Below are positions 16,813-25,133 of a DNA stretch of 52,926 nucleotides, piece after piece (position 1 is the first letter of the stretch; every line of letters begins with the position of its first letter). The stretch lies in contig NZ_CDBT01000014.1 of NCBI RefSeq assembly GCF_000819765.1, positions 1 through 52,926 on the forward strand, given 5' to 3'. The position numbers were made by a program, and so were the translations under genes. This stretch comes from Aeromonas bivalvium. Lineage in GTDB: Bacteria > Pseudomonadota > Gammaproteobacteria > Enterobacterales > Aeromonadaceae. The notes below the pieces were generated by a model. That model saw only the letters and a list, made by a program, of their open reading frames with translations. It had not been told where the DNA came from and ran no database searches.

Positions 16813-18039
16813 ATGAATCAGAAAACCCTGCTCGCTACCCTGATCTTTGGCCTGCTGGCCGGTCAGGCCACTGCCGCTCCCTACCTGCCCCAGGCCAGCG
16901 ACCTGCGCAGTGGCGAGGTACAGACCGCCGCCAACGCCTGGCTGGAGGTAGATCTGGGTGCGTTTGAGCACAACCTCCAGACCCTCAAGACCCGCCTCGG
17001 CGACAAGGGCCCGCAGATCTGCGCCATCATGAAGGCGGACGCCTATGGTCACGGCATCGATCTGCTGGTCCCCTCCGTGGTCAAGGCGGGCATCCCCTGC
17101 ATCGGCATCGCCAGCAATGAAGAGGCCCGCGTGGCCCGCGAGAAGGGCTTCACCGGCCGCCTGATGCGGGTGCGCGCCGCCACCCCGGATGAAGTCGAGC
17201 AGGCCCTGCCCTACCGGCTGGAAGAGCTGGTGGGCAGCCTGGTGAGCGCCCAGGGGATCTCCGACATCGCAGTGCGTCACAACACCCGGATCCCGGTGCA
17301 CATCGGCCTCAACTCCGCCGGCATGAGCCGCAACGGCATCGACCTGAGAGCCGAGGACGCCAAGGGCGAGGCCCTCTCCATGCTGGCCCTCAAGGGGATC
17401 ACCCCGGTCGGCATCATGACCCACTTCCCGGTGGAGGAGAAAGAGGACGTCAAGCTGGGGCTGGCCCAGTTCAAGCTGGACACCCAGTGGCTCATCGAGG
17501 CAGGCAAGCTGGATCGCAACAAGTTGACCATTCACGCCGCCAACTCCTTCGCCACCCTGGAAGTGCCGGAAGCCTACTTTGACATGGTGCGCCCGGGCGG
17601 CATCATCTATGGCGATACCATCCCCTCCTACACCGAATACAAGAAGGTGATGGCGTTCAAGACCCAGGTCGCCTCGGTGAACCACTACCCGGCGGGCAAC
17701 ACAGTCGGTTATGACCGCACCTTCACTCTCAAGCGCGATTCCCTGCTCGCCAACCTGCCCCTGGGGTACTCCGACGGCTATCGCCGGGCGCTGAGCAACA
17801 AGGCCTATGTGCTGATCCAGGGCCAGAAGGCACCCGTGGTGGGCAAGACCTCCATGAACACCGTCATGGTGGACGTGACCGACATCAAGGGGGTCAAGCC
17901 CGGTGACGAGGTGGTGCTGTTCGGTCGCCAGGGAGAGGCCGAGGTGAAGCAATCTGATCTGGAAGAGTACAACGGCGCCCTGCTGGCGGACATGTACACC
18001 ATCTGGGGCTACACCAATCCCAAGAAGATCAAGCACTAA
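16813..18039 (+). CDS. bsr: periplasmic broad-specificity amino acid racemase (Bsr type)
   Basis: A 408-residue PLP enzyme related to alanine racemase but exported: signal peptide MNQKTLLATLIFGLLAGQATA. Lys74 in IMKADAYGHG forms the PLP Schiff base and Tyr300 in TVGYDRTF is the opposing catalytic base. Where alanine racemases have KxDTGMxR, this protein has IGLNSAGMSRNG, the footprint that marks the Bsr group. Bsr enzymes in Vibrio and Aeromonas make D-Met, D-Leu, D-Arg and other non-canonical D-amino acids that remodel stationary-phase peptidoglycan. AGGA lies 7 bases before ATG 16813. The gene is monocistronic and ends in a terminator shared with the convergent alx-like gene. Confidence 0.92.
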   Translation: MNQKTLLATLIFGLLAGQATAAPYLPQASDLRSGEVQTAANAWLEVDLGAFEHNLQTLKTRLGDKGPQICAIMKADAYGHGIDLLVPSVVKAGIPCIGIASNEEARVAREKGFTGRLMRVRAATPDEVEQALPYRLEELVGSLVSAQGISDIAVRHNTRIPVHIGLNSAGMSRNGIDLRAEDAKGEALSMLALKGITPVGIMTHFPVEEKEDVKLGLAQFKLDTQWLIEAGKLDRNKLTIHAANSFATLEVPEAYFDMVRPGGIIYGDTIPSYTEYKKVMAFKTQVASVNHYPAGNTVGYDRTFTLKRDSLLANLPLGYSDGYRRALSNKAYVLIQGQKAPVVGKTSMNTVMVDVTDIKGVKPGDEVVLFGRQGEAEVKQSDLEEYNGALLADMYTIWGYTNPKKIKH

Positions 18040-18058
18040 ACAAATTTCTGCGATGAAA

Positions 18059-18085
18059 AAGGGCTCCCGAGGGAGCCCTTGTTGT
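18059..18085. terminator. bidirectional terminator between bsr and the alx-like gene
   Basis: AAGGGCTCCC paired with GGGAGCCCTT around GA. On the minus strand it is followed by TTTTT, on the plus strand by GTTGT. It lies beyond the duplicated alx tail. Confidence 0.85.
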
Positions 18086-18091
18086 CTGTGT

Positions 18092-18226
18092 CTACACCGT
18101 CTTCTGGTCGATCACCTTCTTGCGGGTCACCCAGAGGCTGAGCCCCATGGAGCTGACCAGGGTCAGCACCACCACGCCGAGGGTGATATACCGCACGGGA
18201 TCTTGCGCCAATCCAGCCAAACGACC
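18092..18226 (-). pseudogene. diverged second copy of the 3' end of the alx-like gene
   Basis: Directly after the TAA of the alx-like gene, in the same reading frame, 44 further codons run to a TAG at 18092-18094. About 80 bases (18116-18195) repeat the gene's own end (18236-18315) at an offset of 120 bases. The peptide LGVVVLTLVSSMGLSLWVTRKK differs from the gene at an Ala/Val and an Ile/Thr position, plus silent changes, and ends VIDQKTV, not LA. Unlike the other two tail copies, this one is open throughout. Readthrough of the TAA would append a second version of the last membrane helix. It is more likely a remnant of another allele. Confidence 0.88.
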
Positions 18227-19171
18227 TTACGCCAGCTTCTTGCGGGTCACCCAGAGGCTGAGTCCCATGGAGCTGACCAGGATCAGGGCCACCACGCCAA
18301 GAGCGATGCCGGTCGGTATCTTGAAGATATCCAGCAGCAGCATCTTGACCCCGATGAACATCAGGATGCAGGCCAGGCCGTATTTGAGCAGGGCGAAACG
18401 CTCGGCGACACCGGCCAGCAGGAAGTACATGGCGCGCAACCCCATGATGGCGAAGATGTTGGAGGTCAGCACGATGAAGGGATCCGTGGTCACCGCGAAG
18501 ATGGCCGGGATGCTGTCCACCGCGAAGATGAGATCGCTCACCTCCACCAGCACCAGGATGAGCAGCAAGGGGGTGGCGTAGCGCACCCCGTCACGCCAGA
18601 CGAAGAACTTCTCCCCTTCCAGGGTCTCGGTCACCTTGAAACGGCGCCGCATCCAGCCCAGCAGGGCGTTGTTCTCCAGATCCGGCTCCTGGTCCGCCGC
18701 CCACAGCATCTTGGCGCCGGTCAGCAGCAGGAAGGCGCCGAACAGGTAGAGGATCCAGTGGAACTGCTCGATGAGCCAGCTGCCCGCGAACACCATGCCG
18801 GCCCGCATCACGATGGCCCCCAGCACCCCGTACAGCAGCACCCGGCGCTGCAGCTCGGCCGGGATGGCAAAGTAGCCAAACAGCATCAGCCAGACGAAGA
18901 CGTTGTCCACCGCCAGCGCCTTCTCGATGAGGTAACCCGAGAGAAACTCCAACCCCTTCTGGTTGGCCATCTCCCGCCCCAGGTGCAGGTCGGCCCAGTA
19001 CCAGATGGCCAGATTGAACAGCAGGGCCACGCTGACCCAGACGAGGGACCAGGCCCCCGCCTCCTTGAGGGAGACCTTGTGGGATCGGCCGCCCCCCACG
19101 AACCGCAAATCGACCCAGAGCAGGGTCAACACCAGGGCGAAAAACCCCAACCACATCCACCATTCACCCAT
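18227..19171 (-). CDS. alx: Alx/TerC family membrane protein
   Basis: A 314-residue protein with seven to eight membrane helices, starting MGEWWMWLGFFALV after AAGGAG. TerC-family signatures are FLSGYLIEKALAVDNVFVWLMLF near residue 75 and LVLVEVSDLIFAVDSIPAIFAVTTDPFIVLTSNIFAIMGLRAMYF near residue 200; the paired acidic residues in the helices are thought to bind metal. E. coli Alx exports manganese and is induced by alkaline pH through a yybP-ykoY riboswitch; such an element precedes this gene (19240-19365), which strongly supports the call. The reading frame stays open another 79 codons upstream through the riboswitch, but this start is set by the ribosome binding site and family length. Confidence 0.92.
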   Translation of the reverse strand: MGEWWMWLGFFALVLTLLWVDLRFVGGGRSHKVSLKEAGAWSLVWVSVALLFNLAIWYWADLHLGREMANQKGLEFLSGYLIEKALAVDNVFVWLMLFGYFAIPAELQRRVLLYGVLGAIVMRAGMVFAGSWLIEQFHWILYLFGAFLLLTGAKMLWAADQEPDLENNALLGWMRRRFKVTETLEGEKFFVWRDGVRYATPLLLILVLVEVSDLIFAVDSIPAIFAVTTDPFIVLTSNIFAIMGLRAMYFLLAGVAERFALLKYGLACILMFIGVKMLLLDIFKIPTGIALGVVALILVSSMGLSLWVTRKKLA

Positions 19172-19239
19172 GTTCAGCTCTCCTTGAAACGACAAAACCC
19201 ACGACCGGGAGGCGTGGGTTTGCGTTTGGAGCAGCATCG

Positions 19240-19365
19240 CCTTGCCTCTCGGCAAGGTCTCACTTACAGCCGATTGGCATCGACTGCCCGGGTGCCGGGT
19301 GGCTTGCTGCGCAAACACACCGTAATGACGACAGACCGGCGAGAAGTTACTCCCCTTGTGGGGCG
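19240..19365 (-). promoter_or_regulatory. yybP-ykoY manganese riboswitch upstream of the alx-like gene
   Basis: On the minus strand the leader contains CCCCACAAGGGGAGTAAC (5' side, about 19349-19363) and GTGAGACCTTGCC (3' side, about 19251-19263). These are the two most conserved strands of the yybP-ykoY class, which binds Mn(II). A GC-rich arm with CCCGGCACCCGGG lies between them. Immediately after the aptamer, CCTTGCC-GAGA-GGCAAGG (19240-19257) can form a hairpin that shares the CCTTGCC strand, a natural expression switch. About 70 bases separate it from the alx start. In this class Mn(II) binding or alkaline pH raises expression. Confidence 0.8.
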
Positions 19366-19416
19366 GATGGTAACAGCCTCGAACGGCGGCGCCAAGGCGC
19401 ATCTTCACTCAGGCGC

Positions 19417-19445
19417 AAAAAAGAGGGGCGCCCGACGGGCGCCCC
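19417..19445 (-). terminator. terminator of the opp operon
   Basis: On the minus strand GGGGCGCCC paired with GGGCGCCCC around GTC is followed by TCTTTTTT. It lies 18 bases after the oppF stop. Confidence 0.88.
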
Positions 19446-19462
19446 CTGGCAGAGCCCTGGCC

Positions 19463-20458
19463 TTAGAGCGGATCCACTTTCAGGCAGGAGACGGCGTGAT
19501 CGAAGTTGCCCTCGAGCACGGGTCGGGTCTTGGCACATTCGGGGCCCGCCACCGGGCAGCGGGTGCGAAACACGCAGCCGGACGGCGGATTCATGGGGGA
19601 CGGCAGATCCCCCTCCAGGATCTGGATGACCTTGCTACGCTCGAGATCCGGATCCGGGATGGGCACCGCCGACATCAGGGCCCGGGTGTAGGGATGCAGG
19701 GGATTGGCGTAGATCTCCTTGCCCTTGCCAAGCTCCACCGCATTGCCCAGATACATCACCAGCACCCGATCCGAGATGTGCTTGACCACAGACAGGTCGT
19801 GGGCGATGAAGATGAGCGACAGCCCCATCTCCTTCTGGATGGACTTGAGCAGGTTGACCACCTGGGCCTGGATGGAGACATCCAGCGCCGAGACCGGCTC
19901 GTCGCAGATGATCATCTTGGGCTCGAGGATCAGCGCCCTGGCGATGCCGATACGCTGGCACTGACCGCCCGAGAATTCGTGGGGATAGCGGTTCACCAGG
20001 TTGGGCAAGAGGCCCACCTTGGTCATCATGGCCCGCACCCGGTTCTCCACCTCCGCCTTGGGGAGCCTGGGGTAGAAGGTGATGAGGGGCTCGGCGATGA
20101 TGTCGCCTATGGTCATGCGCGGATTCAAGGAGGCCAGCGGGTCCTGGAAGATCATCTGGATCTCCTTGCGCTTTTCGCGCAGGGCGTTCTGCTCGAGCTT
20201 GGTCAGATCCTGGCCCAGCCACACCACCTTGCCGTCGGTGGCCGGCACCAGGCCTATCAGGGCCCGGGCGAAGGTGGACTTGCCGCAGCCGGACTCCCCC
20301 ACCACGCCGAGGGTCTCCCCCTCGTACAGGCGCAGGGTTACCCCGTCCACCGCCTTGAGGGTGGAGGGCTTGGCCCAGGGCCAGGCCTTGTCGCTCTTGA
20401 TGCTGAAGTGGACCTTGAGGTCGGACACTTCCAGCAGCAGTTTCTTGTCGGTACCCAT
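19463..20458 (-). CDS. oppF: oligopeptide ABC transporter ATP-binding protein OppF
   Basis: A 331-residue ATPase. It has the Walker A motif GESGCGKST near residue 54, the Q-loop at IFQDPLASLNP, the signature EFSGGQCQRIGIARALI, Walker B ICDEPVSALD, and a C-terminal oligopeptide-transporter extension with three Cys (CVFRTRCPVAGPEC), which holds an iron-sulfur cluster in related DppF/OppD proteins. It pairs with OppD to energise peptide uptake through OppBC. Its ATG follows the oppD TAA with no gap (TAAATG), giving tight coupling. It is the last gene of oppABCDF. Confidence 0.95.
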   Translation of the reverse strand: MGTDKKLLLEVSDLKVHFSIKSDKAWPWAKPSTLKAVDGVTLRLYEGETLGVVGESGCGKSTFARALIGLVPATDGKVVWLGQDLTKLEQNALREKRKEIQMIFQDPLASLNPRMTIGDIIAEPLITFYPRLPKAEVENRVRAMMTKVGLLPNLVNRYPHEFSGGQCQRIGIARALILEPKMIICDEPVSALDVSIQAQVVNLLKSIQKEMGLSLIFIAHDLSVVKHISDRVLVMYLGNAVELGKGKEIYANPLHPYTRALMSAVPIPDPDLERSKVIQILEGDLPSPMNPPSGCVFRTRCPVAGPECAKTRPVLEGNFDHAVSCLKVDPL

Positions 20459-21439
20459 TTAGTTCACTCCCTTGACCATGGCATCAGACACCCAGTGGCA
20501 CGCACGGGTGCGGCCGTCGTTGAAGGGCAGCAGGCGCGGCGACTCCTGGCCACAGCGCTCGTGCGCGCGGTGGCAGCGCTCCTGGAAGGGGCAGCCTTTG
20601 GGCAGACGCAGCAGGTTGGGCGGGTTGCCCGGTATGGTGGGCAATATCTCCCCCTCGGTATCGAGACGGGGAATGGCCCGCAGCAAGCCTTCGGTATAGG
20701 GGTGGCTCGGGCGATAGAAGATGTCGTTCACCCGGCCGTACTCCATGGTGCGCCCGGCGTACATCACCAGCACCTTGTCGCAGATACCGGCCACCACGCC
20801 CAGATCATGGGTGATCATGATGATGGAGGTATTGAACTCACGCTTGAGCTCGTTCATCAGGGTCATGATCTGGGCCTGCACCGTCACGTCCAGTGCCGTG
20901 GTCGGCTCGTCGGCGATGAGCAGCTGGGGCCGGCACAGCAGTGCCATGGCGATCATCACCCGCTGGCGCATGCCGCCGGAGAACTCGTGGGGGTACATGT
21001 TCATGCGCTGGCGCGACTCTGGGATCTTCACCGCGTCCAGCATGCGCACCGACTCCTCGAACGCCGCCGCCTTGGTCACCCCCTTGTGCAGCATCAGCAC
21101 TTCCATCAGCTGATCCTTCACCTTCATGTAGGGGTTGAGCGAGGTCATGGGGTCCTGGAAGATCATGGCGATCTTCTCGGAGCGGATCTTGTTGAGCTTG
21201 GCTTCGGGGAGATTGAGTATCTCCTCCCCCTGAAACCTGGCCGAGCCGGTGATGATGCCGTTCTTGGCCAGCAGCCCCATGATGGCAAACGCGGTCTGGG
21301 ACTTGCCCGAACCGGACTCGCCGACGATGCCGAGGGTCTCGCCTGCCGCCAGGGAGAAGTTGAGGTCGTTCACGGCCACCACGTTGCCGTCCGGGGTCTT
21401 GAACTCGACCCGCAGATCTTTTACATCCAGTAGATTCAT
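20459..21439 (-). CDS. oppD: oligopeptide ABC transporter ATP-binding protein OppD
   Basis: A 326-residue ATPase with Walker [10 protein letters not shown] near residue 40, the Q-loop [11 protein letters not shown], the signature [16 protein letters not shown], Walker [11 protein letters not shown], the switch His in ITHDLGV, and the C-terminal peptide-transporter domain with KGCPFQERC. It is the partner of OppF. The gap of about 130 bases from oppC is unusually long for this operon and holds a tandem 19-bp repeat (21510-21584). Confidence 0.95.
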   Translation of the reverse strand: MNLLDVKDLRVEFKTPDGNVVAVNDLNFSLAAGETLGIVGESGSGKSQTAFAIMGLLAKNGIITGSARFQGEEILNLPEAKLNKIRSEKIAMIFQDPMTSLNPYMKVKDQLMEVLMLHKGVTKAAAFEESVRMLDAVKIPESRQRMNMYPHEFSGGMRQRVMIAMALLCRPQLLIADEPTTALDVTVQAQIMTLMNELKREFNTSIIMITHDLGVVAGICDKVLVMYAGRTMEYGRVNDIFYRPSHPYTEGLLRAIPRLDTEGEILPTIPGNPPNLLRLPKGCPFQERCHRAHERCGQESPRLLPFNDGRTRACHWVSDAMVKGVN

Positions 21440-21509
21440 CTAAAAATTCCTTATCGATCGCTCGTGATGCTTGCCTGACCAGTCCGCTGGCGCCGCGCGC
21501 TCAGCGGAT

Positions 21510-21584
21510 GGGTCTTGTGGCGCCCTGGGGTCTTGTCGGGCCCTTGGCGCCTTACCGATCCTTTGCCGTCTTATCGATCCTTTG
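21510..21584 (-). repeat. four tandem ~19-bp repeats including the end of oppC
   Basis: Units at 21510-21527, 21528-21546, 21547-21565 and 21566-21584 align on the plus-strand pattern G-T/C-CTT-rt-CG-..-CC-YTTG. The last unit contains the oppC codons Lys-Asp-Arg and the TAA. The next unit outward is closest to it and the outer two have diverged further, as expected for stepwise tandem duplication of the gene's end. The array fills most of the space between oppC and oppD. Its effect on oppDF expression is unknown. Confidence 0.8.
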
Positions 21585-22482
21585 GATCGAGGGCATCACG
21601 CAGACCGTCCCCGAGGAAGTTGAAGCAAAACAGGGTCACGACCATGAAACCGGCGGGGAAGAGGAGTTGCCAGATGGCCACCTCCATCGACTTGGAGCCT
21701 TCATCCAGCAGGGCCCCCCAGCTGGTCATGGGCTCTTGTACCCCCAGGCCCAGGAAGCTCAGGAAGGATTCGAACATGATCATCCCGGGCACCAGCAGGG
21801 TGGCGTAGACCGCCACGATGCCCAGCACGTTGGGCACGATATGACGGGTGATGATCTTCCACTTGGAGACACCGCACACATGGGCCGCCTCGATGAACTC
21901 CTTGCTCTTGAGGCTCAGGGTCTGGCCGCGGACGATCCGCGCCATGTCGAGCCAGCTCACCGCGCCGATGGCGATGAAGATGAGCGCCAGATTGCGACCG
22001 AAGAAGGTCACCAGCATGATGACGAAGAACATGAAGGGGAAGGCGTTGAGGATCTCCAGCACCCGCATCATCAGGCTGTCGACCCGGCCACCGATGAAGC
22101 CGGAGGCGGCGCCGTACAGGGTACCGATGATGACGGCCACCAGGGCCCCCATGATGCCGACCATCAGCGAGATGCGCCCGCCCAGCAGGGTTCGCACGAA
22201 CAGGTCGCGCCCCAGGCTGTCGGTACCGAACCAGTGGCCCGTCTCCATGTCAGGGGCTGCCTGCATGGCGCCCCAGTCCGGATCGTCGAAGGTGTATTGA
22301 GAGAGATGGGGCCCGACGATCACCGCCAGCCCTATGAAGGTGAGAATGATGAGACTCACCAGTGCGGCCCTGTTGCGCAGGAAACGGCGGCGGGCATCCT
22401 TCCACAGGGAACGCCCCTCCACCACTTCCACTTGCTGGGCGAACGCCTCGACGGCTTCGCGTTTCTCAGTTGTGACAACCAT
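21571..22482 (-). CDS. oppC: oligopeptide ABC transporter permease OppC
   Basis: A 303-residue inner-membrane permease. A cytoplasmic N-terminus contains SLWKDARRRFLRNRAALVSL. The first helix is VSLIILTFIGLAVIVGP, a periplasmic loop has HWFGTDSLGRDLFVR, and five further helices follow with the EAA loop EFIEAAHVCGVSKWKIITRHIVPNV that docks on the ATPases. It ends DGLRDALDPKDR, the standard ending of the family. GGGAG precedes ATG 22482. OppB lies 14 bases upstream. The last codons are repeated downstream. Confidence 0.95.
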   Translation of the reverse strand: MVVTTEKREAVEAFAQQVEVVEGRSLWKDARRRFLRNRAALVSLIILTFIGLAVIVGPHLSQYTFDDPDWGAMQAAPDMETGHWFGTDSLGRDLFVRTLLGGRISLMVGIMGALVAVIIGTLYGAASGFIGGRVDSLMMRVLEILNAFPFMFFVIMLVTFFGRNLALIFIAIGAVSWLDMARIVRGQTLSLKSKEFIEAAHVCGVSKWKIITRHIVPNVLGIVAVYATLLVPGMIMFESFLSFLGLGVQEPMTSWGALLDEGSKSMEVAIWQLLFPAGFMVVTLFCFNFLGDGLRDALDPKDR

Positions 22483-22496
22483 GATGTACTCCCGGC

Positions 22497-23417
22497 TTAG
22501 TAACGGATCTTGGGATCGATGAAGGCATAGAGAATATCGACCACGGCGTTAAAGGTGATGGTCAAGGCACCGACCAGAATGGTCAGGCCGAGCACCATGG
22601 AGTAATCACGGTTCAGCGCTCCGTTGACAAACAGCTGGCCAATCCCCGGCAGGCCGAAGATGGTCTCGATCACCACGGAACCTGTGATGATGCCGACAAA
22701 GGCCGGGCCCAGATAGGAGACCACCGGCAGCATGGCCGGGCGCAGGGCGTGCTTGAGGATGATGTGGCGCAGGGGCAGGCCCTTGGCACGGGCGGTGCGG
22801 ATGAAGTTGGAGTTCATGGTCTCTATCATGCTGCCACGCATGATGCGGGAGATGGCGGAGATGTAGTACATCATCATGCCGAACACCGGCAGCACCATGA
22901 ACTGCACCCCGCCCCCCTGCCAGCCACCGGCCGGGAACCAGCCCAGATAGATGCTGAAGAAGAGCACCAGCAAGGGCGCCAGCACGAAGCCGGGTATCAC
23001 CACCCCGGCCATGGCCGACGACATCAGCAGATAGTCGATGAGGGTGTTCTGTTTCAAGGCCGCTATGGTGCCGAAGGTGACCCCCAGCAGGACCGCAAAC
23101 AGGAAGGCGAAGGCCCCTATCTTGGCGGAGACCGGCAGGGCCTGGCTCACCAGATCATTGACCGAGAAATCCTTGTATTTGAACGAAGGCCCCAAGTCAC
23201 CTTGAACCAGGTTGCCCAGGTAGGTGAGGTATTGGGTGCCGATGGGTTTGTCCAGGCCGTACTTGGCCTCTATGTTCGCCAGCACTTCCGGCGGCAATGC
23301 CCGTTCGCTGGTAAAGGGGTTACCGGGGGCGAAGCGCATCATGAAGAAGGAGACGGTGATCAGGACCAGCAGGGTCGGGATCGCTTCCAACAGACGTTTG
23401 AGGATGAATTTCAACAT
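22497..23417 (-). CDS. oppB: oligopeptide ABC transporter permease OppB
   Basis: A 306-residue permease with six helices, starting MLKFILKRLLEAIPTLLVL, almost the same as E. coli OppB. The EAA loop is ARAKGLPLRHIILKHALRPAMLP, and LVGALTITFNAVVDILYAFIDPKIRY closes the protein. ATG 23417 is preferred to the in-frame ATG 23423 because AGGAA sits six bases before the former and only one base before the latter. It is separated from oppA by about 96 bases containing a hairpin, which fits higher expression of the binding protein. Confidence 0.95.
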   Translation of the reverse strand: MLKFILKRLLEAIPTLLVLITVSFFMMRFAPGNPFTSERALPPEVLANIEAKYGLDKPIGTQYLTYLGNLVQGDLGPSFKYKDFSVNDLVSQALPVSAKIGAFAFLFAVLLGVTFGTIAALKQNTLIDYLLMSSAMAGVVIPGFVLAPLLVLFFSIYLGWFPAGGWQGGGVQFMVLPVFGMMMYYISAISRIMRGSMIETMNSNFIRTARAKGLPLRHIILKHALRPAMLPVVSYLGPAFVGIITGSVVIETIFGLPGIGQLFVNGALNRDYSMVLGLTILVGALTITFNAVVDILYAFIDPKIRY

Positions 23418-23465
23418 AGACATTTCCTGTCCTGTACTGCTTCCAAAGGGTCGCGGTTTTAATTT

Positions 23466-23487
23466 AGGCCCGCGCCGTGGCGGGCCT
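23466..23487 (-). promoter_or_regulatory. oppA-oppB intergenic hairpin
   Basis: AGGCCCGC pairs with GCGGGCCT around a 6-base loop, with no T run after it. Such stem-loops after a periplasmic binding protein gene protect its mRNA and reduce readthrough to the permeases. Confidence 0.6.
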
Positions 23488-23513
23488 GCTTGTTATGCGA
23501 CTTGTTTCTTTAC

Positions 23514-25133
23514 TCAGTGAGCAACGACATACATGTCTTTGCTGTAGAGGTTGTCGAGCGGGTTGGCCGGGTAGCCGCCCACGTAGGGCTTGACCATGCG
23601 GGCCGTCACGTACTGATAGATGGGGGCGATGGGCATGTCCTTGGCCAGGATATCTTCGGCCTGGGCATAGAGCTTGTTGCGGGACGCATCGTCGACCTGA
23701 TCCCGCGACTCGTCCATCAGCTTGTCGAACGTCGGGTTGGAGTATTTGCCGTCGTTGTTGCCGTGGGTGGTCTGCATCAGATCCAGCATGGAAGAGGCTT
23801 CGTTGTAATCCGCAATCCAGCCGCGGCGGGCCACATCGAACTGCCCTTGCTTGAGGGTCTCAAGGTAGGTCTTCCACTCCTGGTTCACCAGGCTCACCTG
23901 CACGCCGAGTTTCTTCCACATGGAGGCGACGGCCACGGCCACCTTCTTGTGGTTGTCGTCGGTGTTGTAGAGCAGCTCGAACTTGAGCGGGTTGCCCGGG
24001 CCATAACCGGCCTCGGCCAGCAGGGCCTTGGCCTTGGCATCAAGCTCGGCCTGGCTCAGCTTGGACCACTCGGGCGCCACCGGTTTGAAGCCGTCCACGA
24101 AGTCAGGCACCAGGGCATAGCTCGGAGTCTGGCCCTGCCCCATCACCTTGTCGGCGATCACGTTGCGATCGATGGCGTAGGTGAGGGCGGTACGCACCCG
24201 GGCGTCGTCATAGGGTTTGCGCTTGGTGTTGAAGGTGTAGTAGTAGGTGCCCACATAACCGGTCACCTTCAGCTCATCGGGCTTCTCTTTCTTCATCTGC
24301 TTGAAGCGTTCGATGGGCATCTGATAGGTCATGTCCACTTCACCGGCCAGATAGCGGTTCAGCTCGGCGTTGGTGGACTGGATCGGCAGATAGGTCACCT
24401 TGTTGATGACGGTCTTGGCGTTGTTCCAGTAGTGGGGGTTGCGCTCCACATCGACCCGCTCGTTGACCACCCAGTCTTTCAGCTGGTAGGCACCGTTGGA
24501 GACCATGTTGCCGGGCTGGGTCCACTTGTCACCAAACTGCTCGATCACCTTCTTCGGAACCGGATAGGTGGTGGTGTGGGAGAGCATGCTGACGAAGTAA
24601 GGGATCGCTTTTTCCAGCTGCACCTCGAAGGTGTGATCATCGACCGCCTTCACCCCCAGGGTGTCGGCCGGCTTCTTGCCCGCGATGATCTCGCTGGCGT
24701 TGACTATGGTCGGGATCTCCATGTACCAGGAGTAGGGAGAACCCGTCTTGGGATCCACCGCCCGCTGGAAGGCGAAGACGAAGTCATGGGCGGTGACGGG
24801 ATCCCCGTTGGACCACTTGGCATCCTTGCGCAGGTGGAACACGAAGTGTTTGTTGTCCTTGGTCTCCCAGGATTCGGCGACGCCGGGCAGCACTTCACCC
24901 TTGGGGCCCGAGCTGACCAGGCCTTCGAACAGGTCACGTTGAATATTGGATTCGACCGTTCCTTCGGTCTTGTGCGGGTCCAGGGTGGCGGGCTCGGAGC
25001 CATTGCCTTTGACCAGGACCTGCTCGGGGGCAAGCTTGGTACCGGCGGGAACATCGGCGGCGTGGGCCTGAGAGGCTCCGCCGAATAGCGCGGCCAACAA
25101 AAGGGTATTAATCATTGTTTTTTTATGAGTCAT
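23514..25133 (-). CDS. oppA: oligopeptide-binding protein OppA
   Basis: A 539-residue periplasmic solute-binding protein, close to E. coli OppA throughout: mature start ADVPAGTKLAPEQVLVKGNGSEPATLDPHKTEG, RDLFEGLVSS, HFVFHLRKDAKWSNGDPVTAHDFVFA, GDKWTQPGNMVSNGAYQLKDWVVNERV, and the C-terminus RMVKPYVGGYPANPLDN. The signal peptide is MTHKKTMINTLLLAALFGGASQAHA. ATG 25133 is chosen because GGAG lies 8 bases before it; the ATG 6 bases upstream would be too close. It delivers di- to pentapeptides to OppBC. About 280 bases of AT-rich leader precede it. In enterics this leader is a target of small RNAs, but no specific site is identified here. Confidence 0.96.
   Translation of the reverse strand: MTHKKTMINTLLLAALFGGASQAHAADVPAGTKLAPEQVLVKGNGSEPATLDPHKTEGTVESNIQRDLFEGLVSSGPKGEVLPGVAESWETKDNKHFVFHLRKDAKWSNGDPVTAHDFVFAFQRAVDPKTGSPYSWYMEIPTIVNASEIIAGKKPADTLGVKAVDDHTFEVQLEKAIPYFVSMLSHTTTYPVPKKVIEQFGDKWTQPGNMVSNGAYQLKDWVVNERVDVERNPHYWNNAKTVINKVTYLPIQSTNAELNRYLAGEVDMTYQMPIERFKQMKKEKPDELKVTGYVGTYYYTFNTKRKPYDDARVRTALTYAIDRNVIADKVMGQGQTPSYALVPDFVDGFKPVAPEWSKLSQAELDAKAKALLAEAGYGPGNPLKFELLYNTDDNHKKVAVAVASMWKKLGVQVSLVNQEWKTYLETLKQGQFDVARRGWIADYNEASSMLDLMQTTHGNNDGKYSNPTFDKLMDESRDQVDDASRNKLYAQAEDILAKDMPIAPIYQYVTARMVKPYVGGYPANPLDNLYSKDMYVVAH

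Noticed and set aside
18053-21433. Open frame of 1126 codons on the plus strand across the alx-like gene and oppF/oppD
   Set aside because: It is the antisense of three clear genes, and its composition (His, Gln, Gly and Leu-rich) is what high-GC antisense frames give. It has no domain and crosses the riboswitch and the opp terminator.
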